A stretch of 64,000 nucleotides of DNA from Comamonas aquatica NBRC 14918 (GCF_000739875.1 NZ_BBJR01000035.1:84714-148713); one strand, 5' to 3'; counted from the first letter of the stretch, positions 1 through 9,035 are shown. Program-made: numbers and translations. The notes: a model not told the origin generated them from the letters alone.

Positions 1-1189
1 GGCGCGCCGAGCAGGTCATCAGCGGCGCGATCATGATGGTCAGCAGGCGGTCGCGCCAGCTGGGGATGGAGCGCGTGGCCATGATGCCCGGCACCGCACA
101 CGCAAAGCTGGACAGCAAGGGGATGAAGGAGCGCCCGGACAGCCCCACCGTGCCCATGATGCGGTCCAGCAGGAACGCCGCGCGCGGCAGGTAGCCCGAG
201 TCCTCGAGCACCAGGATGAAGAAGAACAGAATCAGGATCTGCGGCAGGAACACCAGCACCGAGCCCGTGCCGGCAATCACGCCATCCACCAGCAGGCTGC
301 GCAGCACCCCTTCCGGCATGGCACCCGACAGCCACTCGCCCGCAAAGGCCACGCTGCCTTCGATGCCGTCCATCAGGGGCTCGGCCCAGCTGAACACGGC
401 CTGGAAGATCAGGAACAGGGTCACCAGCAGCAGCAGCGTGCCCCACAGCGGGTGCAGCACCACGGCATCGATGCGGTCATCGCGCTGGGTTGGCTGCGCC
501 GGCTCCTGCACCGTTGCCTGCATGATCTGGGCCACCTGCTGGTGCAGGGCCAGCAACTGCTCGCGCGTGTTGCGCCCCACCTCGATGGGAAAGCGGGGGT
601 CCGCCACCGGCGGCTGCAGGCGGTGCGCGGCCTCGCTGTCCAGCCAGGCCAGCAAGTCCCTGGCCCCGGCCTGGTGCACGCCCACGCTCTCGACCACCGG
701 CACACCCAGCAGGGCGCTGAGCTGGGCCGTGTCGATCTGCAGCCCCTGGCGCCGCGCCATGTCGCTCATGTTCAGCACCAGCAGCATGGGCAGCCCCAGC
801 GCGCGGGCTTCCAGCACCAGGCGCAGGTTCAGCCGCAGGTGAGTGGCATCGGTCACACAGACCAGCAACTCGGGCGGGGCCTCGCGGGCATGTTCGCCGG
901 TGACGATGTCGCGGGTGATGCGCTCGTCCTCGCTGTGGGCATCCAGGCTGTAGGTGCCCGGCAGGTCCAGCAGGCGCACGCGACGCTTGCCGGGCGTGGT
1001 CAGCCAGCCCTCCTTGCGCTCCACGGTCACGCCGGCGTAGTTCGCCACTTTCTGGCGCGCGCCTGTCAGCAGGTTGAACAAGGCGGTCTTGCCGCAGTTG
1101 GGGTTGCCCAGCAGCGCTGCGCGCAGGGGGGCCGCGTCGCTGGGCGTGGCGGCACGCCCCAGGTGCACCGTCGATTCACGCGCGTTCAT
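1..1189 (-). CDS. feoB: Ferrous iron transport protein B (partial, C-terminus off the left edge)
   Basis: FeoB is the inner-membrane Fe(II) transporter with an N-terminal G-protein domain. The reverse strand is open from the ATG at 1189 to the window edge (about 396 codons, roughly two thirds of a usual FeoB). Visible are the G1 P-loop GNPNCGKT at residues 28-35, the G2 segment with GVTVE and the G3 motif DLPGTYSL. A hydrophobic segment follows at about residues 240-260, then the family-typical stretch with a Trp-Ala-Glu-Pro core. Its ATG overlaps the feoA stop codon (ATGA), so the two are translationally coupled. The Fur-box-like site upstream of feoA implies iron repression. Identity is seen directly; iron regulation is inferred. 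Confidence 0.95.
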   Translation of the reverse strand, partial: MNARESTVHLGRAATPSDAAPLRAALLGNPNCGKTALFNLLTGARQKVANYAGVTVERKEGWLTTPGKRRVRLLDLPGTYSLDAHSEDERITRDIVTGEHAREAPPELLVCVTDATHLRLNLRLVLEARALGLPMLLVLNMSDMARRQGLQIDTAQLSALLGVPVVESVGVHQAGARDLLAWLDSEAAHRLQPPVADPRFPIEVGRNTREQLLALHQQVAQIMQATVQEPAQPTQRDDRIDAVVLHPLWGTLLLLVTLFLIFQAVFSWAEPLMDGIEGSVAFAGEWLSGAMPEGVLRSLLVDGVIAGTGSVLVFLPQILILFFFILVLEDSGYLPRAAFLLDRIMGTVGLSGRSFIPLLSSFACAVPGIMATRSIPSWRDRLLTIMIAPLMTCSAR

Positions 1190-1509
1190 GCGTTGGCCTC
1201 CGGCTGTACCAGCACCATCGACGCCTCATGGCGACGCAGGGCAAATGTGGCCTGCCCGATGCGCACTGCCAAGGGATCGGCCCCGGGGAAGCCGGCGGAC
1301 ACCACGCGCACCGACTCTCCAGGCAGAAAGCCGATTTCCATCAGGCGCAGCAGCAGGCCTTGCTCGTGCTCGGTGGTGGCCGGGGCCCAGTCCACCACAC
1401 GGGCAGGCACCCGCAAGGCCAGAGAATCCAGACTGACCAGGGCGGCAGAACCACCCGGGCGCGCAGACGCAGCCACCGGTGCCGGTGCTGCCGAAGAAGA
1501 AGTGTGCAT
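1186..1509 (-). CDS. feoA: Ferrous iron transport protein A
   Basis: A 107-residue SH3-like protein, slightly longer than the usual 75-85 residues because of an Ala/Pro-rich N-terminal extension of about 25 residues. The FeoA core shows the pattern [18 protein letters not shown], then a segment with DPLAVRIG and a final FALRRHEA. It is the cytosolic partner of FeoB and probably modulates its GTPase. The stop codon overlaps the feoB start (ATGA). A Fur-like site lies 14-32 bases upstream of the start codon. Confidence 0.93.
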   Translation of the reverse strand: MHTSSSAAPAPVAASARPGGSAALVSLDSLALRVPARVVDWAPATTEHEQGLLLRLMEIGFLPGESVRVVSAGFPGADPLAVRIGQATFALRRHEASMVLVQPEANA

Positions 1510-1522
1510 ACGAGTTTTAATT

Positions 1523-1541
1523 GATTTTGATTCTTATTGTC
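1523..1541 (-). promoter_or_regulatory. Probable Fur box in front of feoAB
   Basis: Read on the minus strand the site is GACAATAAGAATCAAAATC, which matches 14 of 19 positions of the classical Fur consensus GATAATGATAATCATTATC by eye. It lies just upstream of the feoA start codon in an AT-rich patch that contrasts with the surrounding GC-rich DNA. Its position fits repression of feoAB by Fe-Fur. No score was computed. Confidence 0.6.
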
Positions 1542-1679
1542 TTTCTGACACCCCCGCCGTCCAAGTCCGCGGCATGAACCAGACTTCCGCCAAGGGACTT
1601 TACCCCGATTGCCCCGGCGCCCTGTAGGGCACCGCATTTCCCGGAGACAATGCGCAGCTCCCGGCCTTCTGACGCGCCC

Positions 1680-2000
1680 ATGACCCACCCCTGCCTGTCC
1701 TGCGGCGCTTGCTGCGCCTCGTTCCGTGTCGATTTTTCGGTCTACGAATCCGAAGAGAACGGCGGGCGCGTGCCGCGCGGCCTGATCGATGCGGTCACCG
1801 ACTTCACCTGCCGCATGCGCGGCACCGACCATGCCCGGCCGCGTTGCGCCGCGCTGACGGGCAAGGTCGGGGAGCAGGCTGCCTGCGGCATCTACGAGTG
1901 GCGCCCCTCGCCCTGCCGAGAATTCGCCGCCGGCTCTGATGCCTGCAACCGTGTGCGCCTGCGCCATGGCCTGCCGGCGCTGGAGCGCGGATTACTGTAA
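1680..2000 (+). CDS. YkgJ-family cysteine cluster protein
   Basis: The short protein (106 residues from this start) begins with the CxxCGxCC signature (PCLSCGACC) of the YkgJ/UPF0153 family, which is thought to bind zinc or an Fe-S cluster. Further Cys residues lie in FTCRMRG, RPRCAAL, ACGIYEWRPSPCREF and the DACNRVR region near the end, all normal for the family. An in-frame ATG at 1650 has a GGAG three bases upstream and would add ten unconserved residues. I chose 1680 because family members begin right before the Cys motif. The biochemical role of the family is unknown. Confidence 0.85.
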   Translation: MTHPCLSCGACCASFRVDFSVYESEENGGRVPRGLIDAVTDFTCRMRGTDHARPRCAALTGKVGEQAACGIYEWRPSPCREFAAGSDACNRVRLRHGLPALERGLL

Positions 2001-2108
2001 GACTATGTAATCTCCTGGCCTGCAGCACCTCAGGCAGGCCACGCGCAGACAAGGGACACGCGGCAGGCGCACACTGCCCACATCGCCCACTCCCCAGCGG
2101 AGGCTGCC

Positions 2109-2216
2109 ATGTTCACCTTGTGGATGCTGATTGCCAGTGGACTCATCGTCGGTGGCTTGCTGGTGGCGGTGCTGTGCATGGAACAGACCCTGAGCGACAA
2201 CGCGGGCGACCTGTAA
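2109..2216 (+). CDS. Possible 35-residue single-span membrane peptide
   Basis: ATG at 2109 opens a 35-codon frame ending TAA at 2216. GGAGG at 2098-2102 sits six bases upstream, the best-looking ribosome site in this neighbourhood. The product is one hydrophobic helix (residues 3-23, rich in Leu/Ile/Val/Gly) followed by a short acidic tail EQTLSDNAGDL. This is the architecture of small membrane proteins such as CydX or CcoS, but I do not recognise the sequence as either. It could also be chance coding in the gap between the YkgJ and LysE genes. Confidence 0.45.
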   Translation: MFTLWMLIASGLIVGGLLVAVLCMEQTLSDNAGDL

Positions 2217-2278
2217 CACCCCGCTCGGCGCAATTGCGTTCAATACACGGCCGCCACACCCCGGCACAGTGCCGGGCT

Positions 2279-2917
2279 GTGAACCTGCCATCCACCTTCC
2301 CCCTGTTGCCCACGCTGCTGGCCATGGCCAGCTTTGCCCTGGTGGGCGCCGTCACCCCCGGACCGGTCAACGTGCTGGCATTGCGCCACGGCAGCCAGGG
2401 CCTGCGCCTGGCAGCGCTGCTGTATGTGCTGGGCGCCAGCCTCAGCTATGCGCTGATCGTCGCGGGCATGGGGCTGTTTGCCAGCCAGCTGACGCAGGCG
2501 CTGCCACGCTGGGCCGACGCCGCACAAGCCCTGTGCGCCGCCTACCTGCTGTGGCTGGCCTGGAAGCTGGCGCGGGCACCGGCCGACCACCCCGGCCCCG
2601 CCACGGGGCACCATGCCCTCGCGCTGTGGCCGTCCTTTGTCCAGGGGGTCGCGATCCAGACCCTCAACCCCAAGGCCTGGCTGTTTGCCCTGTCGGCCGT
2701 CGGCGTGTTCGCCCTGCCCGCATCGGCGTCCGGGCCCGGCGCCCTGCTGGCCCTGTGCGCCATCTCCCTGCTCGCCTGCCTCGTGGGCGTGGGCTGCTGG
2801 GCGGTGCTGGGCCGCGTGCTCACGCAGTGGCTGCGCACGCCGCAGCGCCAGCAATGGCTGCACCGCGCGCTGGCGGCGCTGCTGGTGGTGGTCAGCGTGC
2901 TGGGCATGCTGGCATGA
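2279..2917 (+). CDS. LysE/RhtB-family exporter
   Basis: An inner-membrane exporter of amino acids or related metabolites, 212 residues from the GTG at 2279, with about six hydrophobic segments. The family signature GAVTPGPVNVLALRHGS lies at residues 23-39, and the central NPKAWLFALSAVG motif is present. An ATG at 2324 is an alternative but would cut into the first helix. The stop codon overlaps the start of the following AraC-type regulator (ATGATG), so both are probably co-transcribed and the regulator may control the exporter. The substrate cannot be told from the sequence. Confidence 0.85.
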   Translation: MNLPSTFPLLPTLLAMASFALVGAVTPGPVNVLALRHGSQGLRLAALLYVLGASLSYALIVAGMGLFASQLTQALPRWADAAQALCAAYLLWLAWKLARAPADHPGPATGHHALALWPSFVQGVAIQTLNPKAWLFALSAVGVFALPASASGPGALLALCAISLLACLVGVGCWAVLGRVLTQWLRTPQRQQWLHRALAALLVVVSVLGMLA

Positions 2918-3720
2918 TGGCGCCCATGACCGCGCCCGTGCACCAGTTCCACCGCCACCCGGCCCTGCCCTGGGCCGAACTGCGCACCAGCCGCCAGTCG
3001 TCCCACTGCTACCGGCTGCACATGCATGCCGAGTATTCGTTCGGCCTGGTGGACGCCGGCACGGCCCAGTTCCAGCACCCGCAGGGGCCACAGGCCCTGG
3101 TCCCGGGGGATGTGGTGCTGATCGAGCCCGGCATCTGGCACGCCTGCAACCCGGCGCAGCCCACGCGCTGGTCCTACCGCATGCTGTATGTGCAGGCCGG
3201 GTGGCTGCACGACCAACTGGGTGTGGACGGCCTGCAGTTTGTGCAACGTCACCTGCGCAGCGCCACCAGCACCGCCACCATGCAGCGGCTGTGCCAGGCC
3301 CTGGTCGCAGGCGACGCTGCGGGCTGGACCGCGCAGCTGCTGCAATGGCTGCACGCCAACCAGCTGTGCCATGCCCGCCCCGGCCCGGCGCCGGCGATGG
3401 GGGAACCGGCGGTGCAACAGGCCCTGCAGTGCCTGCACCAGCACCCGGACGCGGCCCCCAGCGTGCAGGACCTGGCCGCCGCCGGTGGCATGAGCCCCTC
3501 GCGTTTCATCCGCCACTTCAAGGCCGCCACCGGGGTGACGCCCGGCGCCTACCGCTTGAACCTGCGCCTGAACGGCGCGCGCCACCTGCTGGCCCAGGGC
3601 GTGGCGCTGGCCGACGCCGCCCACGCCATGGGCTTTGCCGACCAGGCCCACCTGCAGCGCAGCTTCAAAGCCCACCACGCGCTGACGCCGGGGCGCTACG
3701 CCTACCCCCAGGCGCATTGA
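2914..3720 (+). CDS. AraC-family transcriptional regulator
   Basis: 268 residues: an N-terminal cupin-like ligand domain (His residues in the HMHAEYSFGLVDAG stretch, then PGDVVLIEPGIWHACNP) and a C-terminal AraC double helix-turn-helix at about residues 175-265 (VQDLAAAGGMSPSRFIRHFK, then ALADAAHAMGFADQAHLQRSFK). Such fusions to LysE-type exporters are common, where the regulator senses the exported compound. The start is the ATG overlapping the stop of the exporter gene. In-frame ATGs at 2917 and 2926 are possible alternatives. Confidence 0.88.
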   Translation: MMAPMTAPVHQFHRHPALPWAELRTSRQSSHCYRLHMHAEYSFGLVDAGTAQFQHPQGPQALVPGDVVLIEPGIWHACNPAQPTRWSYRMLYVQAGWLHDQLGVDGLQFVQRHLRSATSTATMQRLCQALVAGDAAGWTAQLLQWLHANQLCHARPGPAPAMGEPAVQQALQCLHQHPDAAPSVQDLAAAGGMSPSRFIRHFKAATGVTPGAYRLNLRLNGARHLLAQGVALADAAHAMGFADQAHLQRSFKAHHALTPGRYAYPQAH

Positions 3721-3824
3721 CGCACCCCCAGTGCCGACTGCGGAAATCCGCGAGCAGCACCATCGCCAGGCGCGATAACGCCGATACTTGCAGGCTTTGC
3801 TTGAACACAGGACGGAGCTGGCGC

Positions 3825-5186
3825 ATGGCCGATTTCCACGACATCCAACGCCGCGAAACCGGCTTGCAACAACACCTGACCAGCGCGCAGATGGTGATGA
3901 TCGCCATTGGTGGCGCCGTGGGCACCGGTCTGTTCATGGGCAGCGCCTTCGCCATCGGCTTTGCCGGCCCGGCCGTGCTGGTCAGCTATGCCATCGGCGC
4001 CTTCATCGCCCTGCTGCTGATCGGCTGCCTGGGTGAGATGACCGTGGCCCACCCCACCTCGGGCTCGTTCGGCGCCTATGCCGAGTACTACCTGGGTCCG
4101 CTGGCCGGCTTTGTGGTGCGCTATGCCTACTGGGCCGCGCTGGTGCTGGCCGTGGGCATGGAGGTCACCGCCGTCGGCATCTACATGGCCTACTGGTTCC
4201 CGCAGGTGCCGCAGTGGATCTGGGTGGGCGTATTCTCGGCCCTGCTGATCGGCATCAACCTGCGCAGCGTGAAGGTCTATGGCGCGGCCGAGTACCTGTT
4301 CTCGGCCATCAAGGTCGCGGCCATCGTGGCCTTTGTGCTGATCGGCAGCTACGTGGTCTTCGGGGCGCGGATTCCCGGCATCGGGCTGGAGAACTACCAG
4401 CTGGGCGGGGGCTTCTGGGCCAAGGGCCTGTGGGGCATGTGGCTGGGCGTGATCGTGGCCATGTTCAGCTACCTGGGCGTGGAAGCGATTGCCGTGGCCG
4501 CCGGCGAGGCGCAACACCCCCAGCAGGCCGTGCAGCGCGCCATGAAGACCACCGTGCTGCGCCTGGTGCTGTTCTACCTGCTGACCCTGGCGCTGATGCT
4601 GGCCATCGTGCCCTGGACCGAAGCCGCCACCCAGACCAGCCCGTTTGTGCGCGTGATGGAGATCATCGACATCCCCTACGCCGCCGGGGTACTGAACTTC
4701 GTGGTGCTGGTGGCGGCCCTGTCGGCCATGAACAGCCAGCTCTACACCACCTCGCGCATGATGTTCAGCCTGGCGCGCGCCGGCCATGCGCCCGCCCGCT
4801 TCGGCCAGACCAATGCCAGCGGCGTGCCCGTGGCCGCCATCCTGGTGTCCAGCCTGGGCGCCGCCGTGGCCATGGTGATCAACGCCTTCTGGCCCGAGCA
4901 ATCCTTCATGTGGATGATGTCGATCGCCATGTTCGGCGCCATGTTTGCGTGGTTCATGGTGTTCGTCACCCACCTGGCCTTCCGCCGCCGCCGCGACCGC
5001 GAAGGCGCCGACCGCGTGCCGTTCCGCATGTGGGGCTTCCCCTGGCTGACGCTGCTGGGTGCCACCCTGATGGGCGCCGTGCTGCTGACCACTTTGTTCA
5101 CGCCCGCCTTCCGCCTGACCCTGGTCTTCGGCCTGCCCTGGCTGCTGGTGCTGACCCTGGTCTACTGGCGCCTGCACCGCCGCTGA
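3825..5186 (+). CDS. Amino acid permease (APC superfamily, AAT type)
   Basis: 453 residues with about twelve membrane helices. The first helix carries the substrate-binding glycine motif of APC transporters (IGGAVGTGLFMGSA, residues 28-41). Other AAT hallmarks are the acidic motif GEMTVAHPTSGSF and the FSYLGVEAIAVAAGEAQHP segment. It is probably an amino acid:proton symporter of the inner membrane; the specific amino acid is not evident. GGAG at 3814-3817 lies seven bases before the ATG. The gap from the AraC gene (104 bases) shows no clear terminator. Confidence 0.88.
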   Translation: MADFHDIQRRETGLQQHLTSAQMVMIAIGGAVGTGLFMGSAFAIGFAGPAVLVSYAIGAFIALLLIGCLGEMTVAHPTSGSFGAYAEYYLGPLAGFVVRYAYWAALVLAVGMEVTAVGIYMAYWFPQVPQWIWVGVFSALLIGINLRSVKVYGAAEYLFSAIKVAAIVAFVLIGSYVVFGARIPGIGLENYQLGGGFWAKGLWGMWLGVIVAMFSYLGVEAIAVAAGEAQHPQQAVQRAMKTTVLRLVLFYLLTLALMLAIVPWTEAATQTSPFVRVMEIIDIPYAAGVLNFVVLVAALSAMNSQLYTTSRMMFSLARAGHAPARFGQTNASGVPVAAILVSSLGAAVAMVINAFWPEQSFMWMMSIAMFGAMFAWFMVFVTHLAFRRRRDREGADRVPFRMWGFPWLTLLGATLMGAVLLTTLFTPAFRLTLVFGLPWLLVLTLVYWRLHRR

Positions 5187-5287
5187 AGCCGGCGGGCGGC
5201 CCCGTCCGCTGCGCGGCGCTGAGCACAGTCACACGGCAGCCCGGACGGCCGCGCCGCTGCGACAGCCCAGGGCCGTACTGCACTGCG

Positions 5288-6211
5288 CTAGGCCTGGGCC
5301 CGCAACCACGCCAGCAGATCGGCCTGCAGGCTGCCGGGCTGGATGGGCTGCGGCGCCAGCAGGCAGTAGCGCGATCCGTCCTCGACAAAGCCCAGCGGCG
5401 CCGCCAGCACCCCGCTGTCCAGGTCGTCGCGCACCATGTGCCAGGGGCCGATGGCCACCCCCAGCCCCGCCACGGCCGCCTGCAGGCTGAAGTAGAAGTG
5501 CTCGAAGGTCTGCCCCGCCCCCTCGGGCAGGGGCTGGCCGGCCGCCGCGGCCCACTGCGCCCAGGCCCCGGGCCGCGTGCGCGTATGCAGGCAGGGGACA
5601 CCGGGTGGGCACCCCGCCTGTGCCGGTGCCACGCCAAACCAGGCCGCCACCTTGTCCGGGCGGCAGACCGGCCCGACCTGCTCCGCAAACAGGGGCGCGG
5701 CATGGCAGCCGGGCGGCCAGGGGAAATCGTTGCGGCGGATGGCCAGATCCATGCCGCTGCCAAAGGCAAACGGCCCGCCCCCGGCAACCAGGTGCACCTC
5801 CACCCCCGGGTGCCGGGCCTGGAAGTCCGGCCAGCGTGGAATCAGCCAGCGCATCAGCAGGGTCGGCTCGCACGACAGCACCCAGCGCCGCTGCTGGCGG
5901 GCGCTGGCGCGCAGTTCCGCCACCGCCTGGCGCATCAGATCCAGCCCCTGGCCCACGGCCCGCGCCAGCGTGCGCCCCGCGTCGGTGAGGTAGACGCGCC
6001 GGCTGCGGCGCTCGAACAGGGCCACGCCCAGCTCCTCCTCCAGCAGGCGCACGGCACGGCTGACGGCGCCATGCGTCAGGTGCAACTCGTCGGCGGCGCG
6101 GCTGAAGTGCTCCAGGCGTGCCGCCGCCTCGAAGCAGCGCAGCGCCAGCAGCGAGGGCAGGCGGGCGCTGTTGATTGGTGATTCCAATTCACCATCTTTG
6201 TCAGAAATCAT
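5288..6211 (-). CDS. LysR-family transcriptional regulator (GcvA-like)
   Basis: 307 residues with the N-terminal winged helix (LALRCFEAAARLEHFSRAAD, then LHLTHGAVSRAVRLLEEELG) and a C-terminal periplasmic-binding-like effector domain. The SRAADELHLTHGAVSRAV pattern is typical of GcvA-type LysR proteins. It is transcribed divergently from the LysE-type gene at 6277 across 65 bases, so control of that exporter is the simplest guess. The inverted repeat GGTGA-N7-TCACC at 6177-6193 lies inside the first codons of this gene and could be an autoregulatory half-site. Confidence 0.9.
   Translation of the reverse strand: MISDKDGELESPINSARLPSLLALRCFEAAARLEHFSRAADELHLTHGAVSRAVRLLEEELGVALFERRSRRVYLTDAGRTLARAVGQGLDLMRQAVAELRASARQQRRWVLSCEPTLLMRWLIPRWPDFQARHPGVEVHLVAGGGPFAFGSGMDLAIRRNDFPWPPGCHAAPLFAEQVGPVCRPDKVAAWFGVAPAQAGCPPGVPCLHTRTRPGAWAQWAAAAGQPLPEGAGQTFEHFYFSLQAAVAGLGVAIGPWHMVRDDLDSGVLAAPLGFVEDGSRYCLLAPQPIQPGSLQADLLAWLRAQA
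6177..6193. promoter_or_regulatory. Inverted repeat GGTGA-N7-TCACC near the lysR start
   Basis: A perfect five-base inverted repeat with a seven-base spacer (core containing TTCCAAT). It lies about 85-100 bases from the divergent exporter start and inside codons 7-12 of the LysR gene. LysR regulators bind dyads of this general shape, so it is a candidate operator. It is short enough to occur by chance. Confidence 0.25.
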
Positions 6212-6276
6212 CGTTATGCCATCCCGTTTCAGCCTTTTAGCATGGAGGCCATTCGCATTGATTCACAGGATAGAGC

Positions 6277-6894
6277 ATGACCGAATGGATAGCTGTCATC
6301 ACCATCACCTTGCTGGCCGTCATCAGCCCCGGCCCGGATTTCGCCATGGTCACGCGCAACAGCCTGCTGCTGTCGCGCCGCGCCGGGGTGGGAACGGCGC
6401 TGGGCATCGCCCTGGGCGTGCTGGTCCACGTCACCTACACCCTGGTCGGCGTGGGGCTGCTGATCCAGCAGTCCATGGTGCTGTTCCAGGTGCTCAAGCT
6501 GGTCGGCGCCGCCTACCTGATCTACCTGGGCATGAAGATGCTGCGCACCCGCGCCAGCACCCCGCAGACCGACCACGCCGCCGCGGCACTGTCGGATGCC
6601 GCCGCGCTGCGCACGGGCTTTCTGACGAATGTGCTGAACCCCAAGACCACCGTGTTCATCGTCAGCCTGTTCATGCAGGTGGTGCAGCCGGACACGCCGC
6701 TGGCGGTGCAGATCGGCTATGGCGCCTTCATTGCGCTGGCCCATGCGGCGTGGTTCAGCCTGGTGGCACTGTGTTTTTCGGCCGGCGCAGTGCGGGCGCG
6801 GCTGCTGGCCGTGCGCCACTGGATCGACCGGGCCTTTGGCGGACTGCTGGTCAGCCTAGGCCTGCTGCTGGCCATAGCCCGCGGGTCGCGCTGA
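6277..6894 (+). CDS. LysE/RhtB-family exporter
   Basis: 205 residues with six hydrophobic segments. The signature VISPGPDFAMVTRNSLLLSR lies at residues 15-34 and NVLNPKTTVFIVSLFMQ in the middle, both typical of RhtB/RhtC-like efflux proteins for homoserine, threonine or related amino acids. The divergent LysR gene (5288-6211) is the likely regulator. It is only distantly similar to the LysE copy at 2279-2917, so the two are separate family members rather than a recent duplication. Confidence 0.88.
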   Translation: MTEWIAVITITLLAVISPGPDFAMVTRNSLLLSRRAGVGTALGIALGVLVHVTYTLVGVGLLIQQSMVLFQVLKLVGAAYLIYLGMKMLRTRASTPQTDHAAAALSDAAALRTGFLTNVLNPKTTVFIVSLFMQVVQPDTPLAVQIGYGAFIALAHAAWFSLVALCFSAGAVRARLLAVRHWIDRAFGGLLVSLGLLLAIARGSR

Positions 6895-7045
6895 GCCGTC
6901 ACGGCCTGCGCTGGGCCTGCACCGGCCACCCCGGCATGTCGGCCTCCCCGTGACCCCACGACCCTCAAAGGGCAAGTGCCTGCAGGCCGCGCCAGACGCC
7001 CCCACGGCCCAGCTGTGGTGCAATAACCCCCTAGCCGCCCGCACC

Positions 7046-7702
7046 ATGCCCACCACCAACGCCCCGTCCGTCTGGGACATTTCCGCCCCCGTGCACCGCG
7101 CCAGCCCCGTCTATCCGGGGGATGCGCCCTATCAGCAACGCTGGAGCGCCAGCATGGCCGAGGGCAGCGTGGTCAACCTCAGCACCCTCAGCCTGTCGCC
7201 CCACGTGGGCACGCACGCCGATGCACCGCTGCATTACGACGCACAGGGCGCTGCCGCCGGCGCGCTGGACCTGGCGCCCTACCTGGGGCCCTGCCGCGTG
7301 GTGCATGCCATCGGCTGCGGGCCGCAGGTGCAATGGCAGCACCTGGCCCACGCCATCACGCCCGACCTGCCGCCGCGCCTGCTGGTGCGCACCTACCGGC
7401 AGGCACCGCAGGGCTGGGACCCCCAGCTCAGCGGCATCGCCCCCGAGGTGCTGGCGCGCCTGGCGGACCTGGGGCTGCGCCTGATCGGCATCGACACCGC
7501 CAGCATCGACCCGGCCAACAGCCACGCGCTGCACAGCCACCAGGTGGCACGCACGCGCCAGCTGCGCGTGCTGGAAAACCTGGTGCTGGACGCCGTGCCC
7601 GAGGGCGACTACGAACTCATCGCCCTGCCCCTGAAGCTGATGGAGGCCGAGGCCTCACCCGTGCGCGCCGTGCTGCGAAATTTGGGCACACAATCGGGCT
7701 AA
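7046..7702 (+). CDS. kynB: Arylformamidase (kynurenine formamidase), cyclase family
   Basis: Hydrolyses N-formylkynurenine to kynurenine and formate. The 218-residue protein carries the metal-binding motif HVGTHADAPLH (residues 53-63). Family-typical segments GIDTASIDPANSHALHSH and IALPLKLMEAEASPVRAVL follow. Length and motifs match KynB rather than the wider cyclase family. No kynA or kynU lies next to it here. The ATG at 7046 was preferred over an upstream in-frame GTG at 6950, whose extra 32 residues are not conserved-looking. Confidence 0.85.
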   Translation: MPTTNAPSVWDISAPVHRASPVYPGDAPYQQRWSASMAEGSVVNLSTLSLSPHVGTHADAPLHYDAQGAAAGALDLAPYLGPCRVVHAIGCGPQVQWQHLAHAITPDLPPRLLVRTYRQAPQGWDPQLSGIAPEVLARLADLGLRLIGIDTASIDPANSHALHSHQVARTRQLRVLENLVLDAVPEGDYELIALPLKLMEAEASPVRAVLRNLGTQSG

Positions 7703-7740
7703 AGTGCTGACTGGACCAGCACAGACAGCTATCAAAAACC

Positions 7741-8400
7741 ATGCAACAACGCATTGCCATCCTGGACTTTGAAACCACGGGCATGAGCCCCGCCCACGGC
7801 GCGCGCGCGGCCGAGGTCGGCATCGTGCTGGTGGAGGGCGGGCGCATCGTCGACCGTTTCCAGAGCCTGATGGATGCCGGGCAGAGCATGCCGTGGAACA
7901 TCACCCAGCTCACCGGCATCAGCAGCGCCATGCTGCGCGCAGCGCCGCCGGCCGACCACGTCATGCGCGAGGCCGCCGCCTTTGTGGGCAGCACGCCCCT
8001 GGTGGCGCACAACGCGGCCTTCGACCGCAAGTTCTGGGTGGATGAGCTGCAGCGCGCCGGCTGCGATGCCACGCAGCCCTTTGCCTGCACCGTGCTGCTG
8101 TCGCGCCGCCTCTACCCCGAGGCGCCCAGCCACTCGCTGGGCCGCATCGTGCGCCACCTGCAGCTGCCGCCGGCCGACAAGGCCCACCGCGCGCTGGCCG
8201 ATGCCGAGATGACGGCCCACCTGCTGCTGCGCATGCAAAGCGATTTGCAGCGGCGCTGGCACATTCCCGATCCGCACCACGGCCTGTTGTGCAGCCTGCA
8301 AAGCTGCCAGCGCGCCCACGTGGCGGCCCTGCTGCAGCGCAGCGCGCAGCAGCAAACCCAGCCGATGCTGCCGGGGCTGGACATCACGGCGGCGGGCTGA
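7741..8400 (+). CDS. 3'-5' exonuclease, DnaQ-like DEDDh type
   Basis: 219 residues with an exonuclease fold. ExoI motif is LDFETTG with D9 and E11; ExoII is HNAAFDRKF with D95; ExoIII is H149-R-A-L-A-D154, so all catalytic residues are present. It resembles stand-alone epsilon-like proofreading or RNase T/DnaQ family exonucleases. The last 50 residues, which contain several Cys and His (DPHHGLLCSLQSCQRAH), extend beyond the catalytic domain and have no function I can assign. It begins 38 bases after kynB. Confidence 0.85.
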   Translation: MQQRIAILDFETTGMSPAHGARAAEVGIVLVEGGRIVDRFQSLMDAGQSMPWNITQLTGISSAMLRAAPPADHVMREAAAFVGSTPLVAHNAAFDRKFWVDELQRAGCDATQPFACTVLLSRRLYPEAPSHSLGRIVRHLQLPPADKAHRALADAEMTAHLLLRMQSDLQRRWHIPDPHHGLLCSLQSCQRAHVAALLQRSAQQQTQPMLPGLDITAAG

Positions 8401-8498
8401 GCCTTCATGTTCTGTAGCGGGTAGCGCAGCCGCTTCAAGGCTTTTAAGGTGTTTTCTGGCTGAAACGCCCTGCCATCCAGCGCCGGCCGCTCCTTGTT

Positions 8499-9035
8499 TC
8501 AAGCCGCTTCCTGCGCCAGCAATTGCTGCTTGCGCGCCAGACCCCAGCGGTAGCCGCCCAGGCCGCCATCGCTGCGCAGCACGCGGTGGCAGGGCACCAG
8601 CACCGCCACCGGGTTGACCGCGCAGGCACTGGCCACGGCGCGCACGGCCCGTGGTTGGCCCAACGCCTGGGCCAGCTGGGTGTAGGTGCAGGTCTGCCCA
8701 CCGGGAATGCGCTGCAGCGCTGCCCAGACCCGGCGCTGAAAGTCCGTGCCGCCCACCACGTCCAGCGGCAGGCTGTGCGCCTGCGCCGGGTGGGCCAGCG
8801 CCACCAGCACCTCATCGCTCCAGTGGTGCAACGGCGTTCCGCCCGTCGCCAGCTGCGCCTGCGGATAGCGCTGCGCCAGCTCCTGCACCAGACTGGCCTT
8901 GTCATCGCCCAGCAGCACGGCCGCAATCCCCTGGCCGGTGGCCGCCACCAGCACCTGCCCCTGCGGACAGCTGCGCACCGTGTAGTGCAAAACCAGGGGG
9001 GCGGGCGGTGTGGAGGGCGTCGGGCGGGTGGGCAT
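8499..9035 (-). CDS. ogt: Methylated-DNA-[protein]-cysteine S-methyltransferase
   Basis: Suicide repair enzyme that moves the methyl group of O6-methylguanine to its own cysteine. 178 residues: an N-terminal ribonuclease-like domain and a C-terminal domain with the acceptor motif PCHRV at 148-152 (Cys149). Before it come FQRRVWAALQRIPGGQTCTY and RAVASACAVNPV, both family hallmarks. The start at 9035 was chosen because the open frame further upstream (to 9410) overlaps the divergent MFS gene and gives unconserved sequence. Confidence 0.9.
   Translation of the reverse strand: MPTRPTPSTPPAPLVLHYTVRSCPQGQVLVAATGQGIAAVLLGDDKASLVQELAQRYPQAQLATGGTPLHHWSDEVLVALAHPAQAHSLPLDVVGGTDFQRRVWAALQRIPGGQTCTYTQLAQALGQPRAVRAVASACAVNPVAVLVPCHRVLRSDGGLGGYRWGLARKQQLLAQEAA

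Noticed and set aside
6950..7045. Longer KynB starting at GTG 6950
   Set aside because: The extra 32 residues are low in family-like character and Cys-containing; the ATG at 7046 begins just before the conserved WDIS segment.
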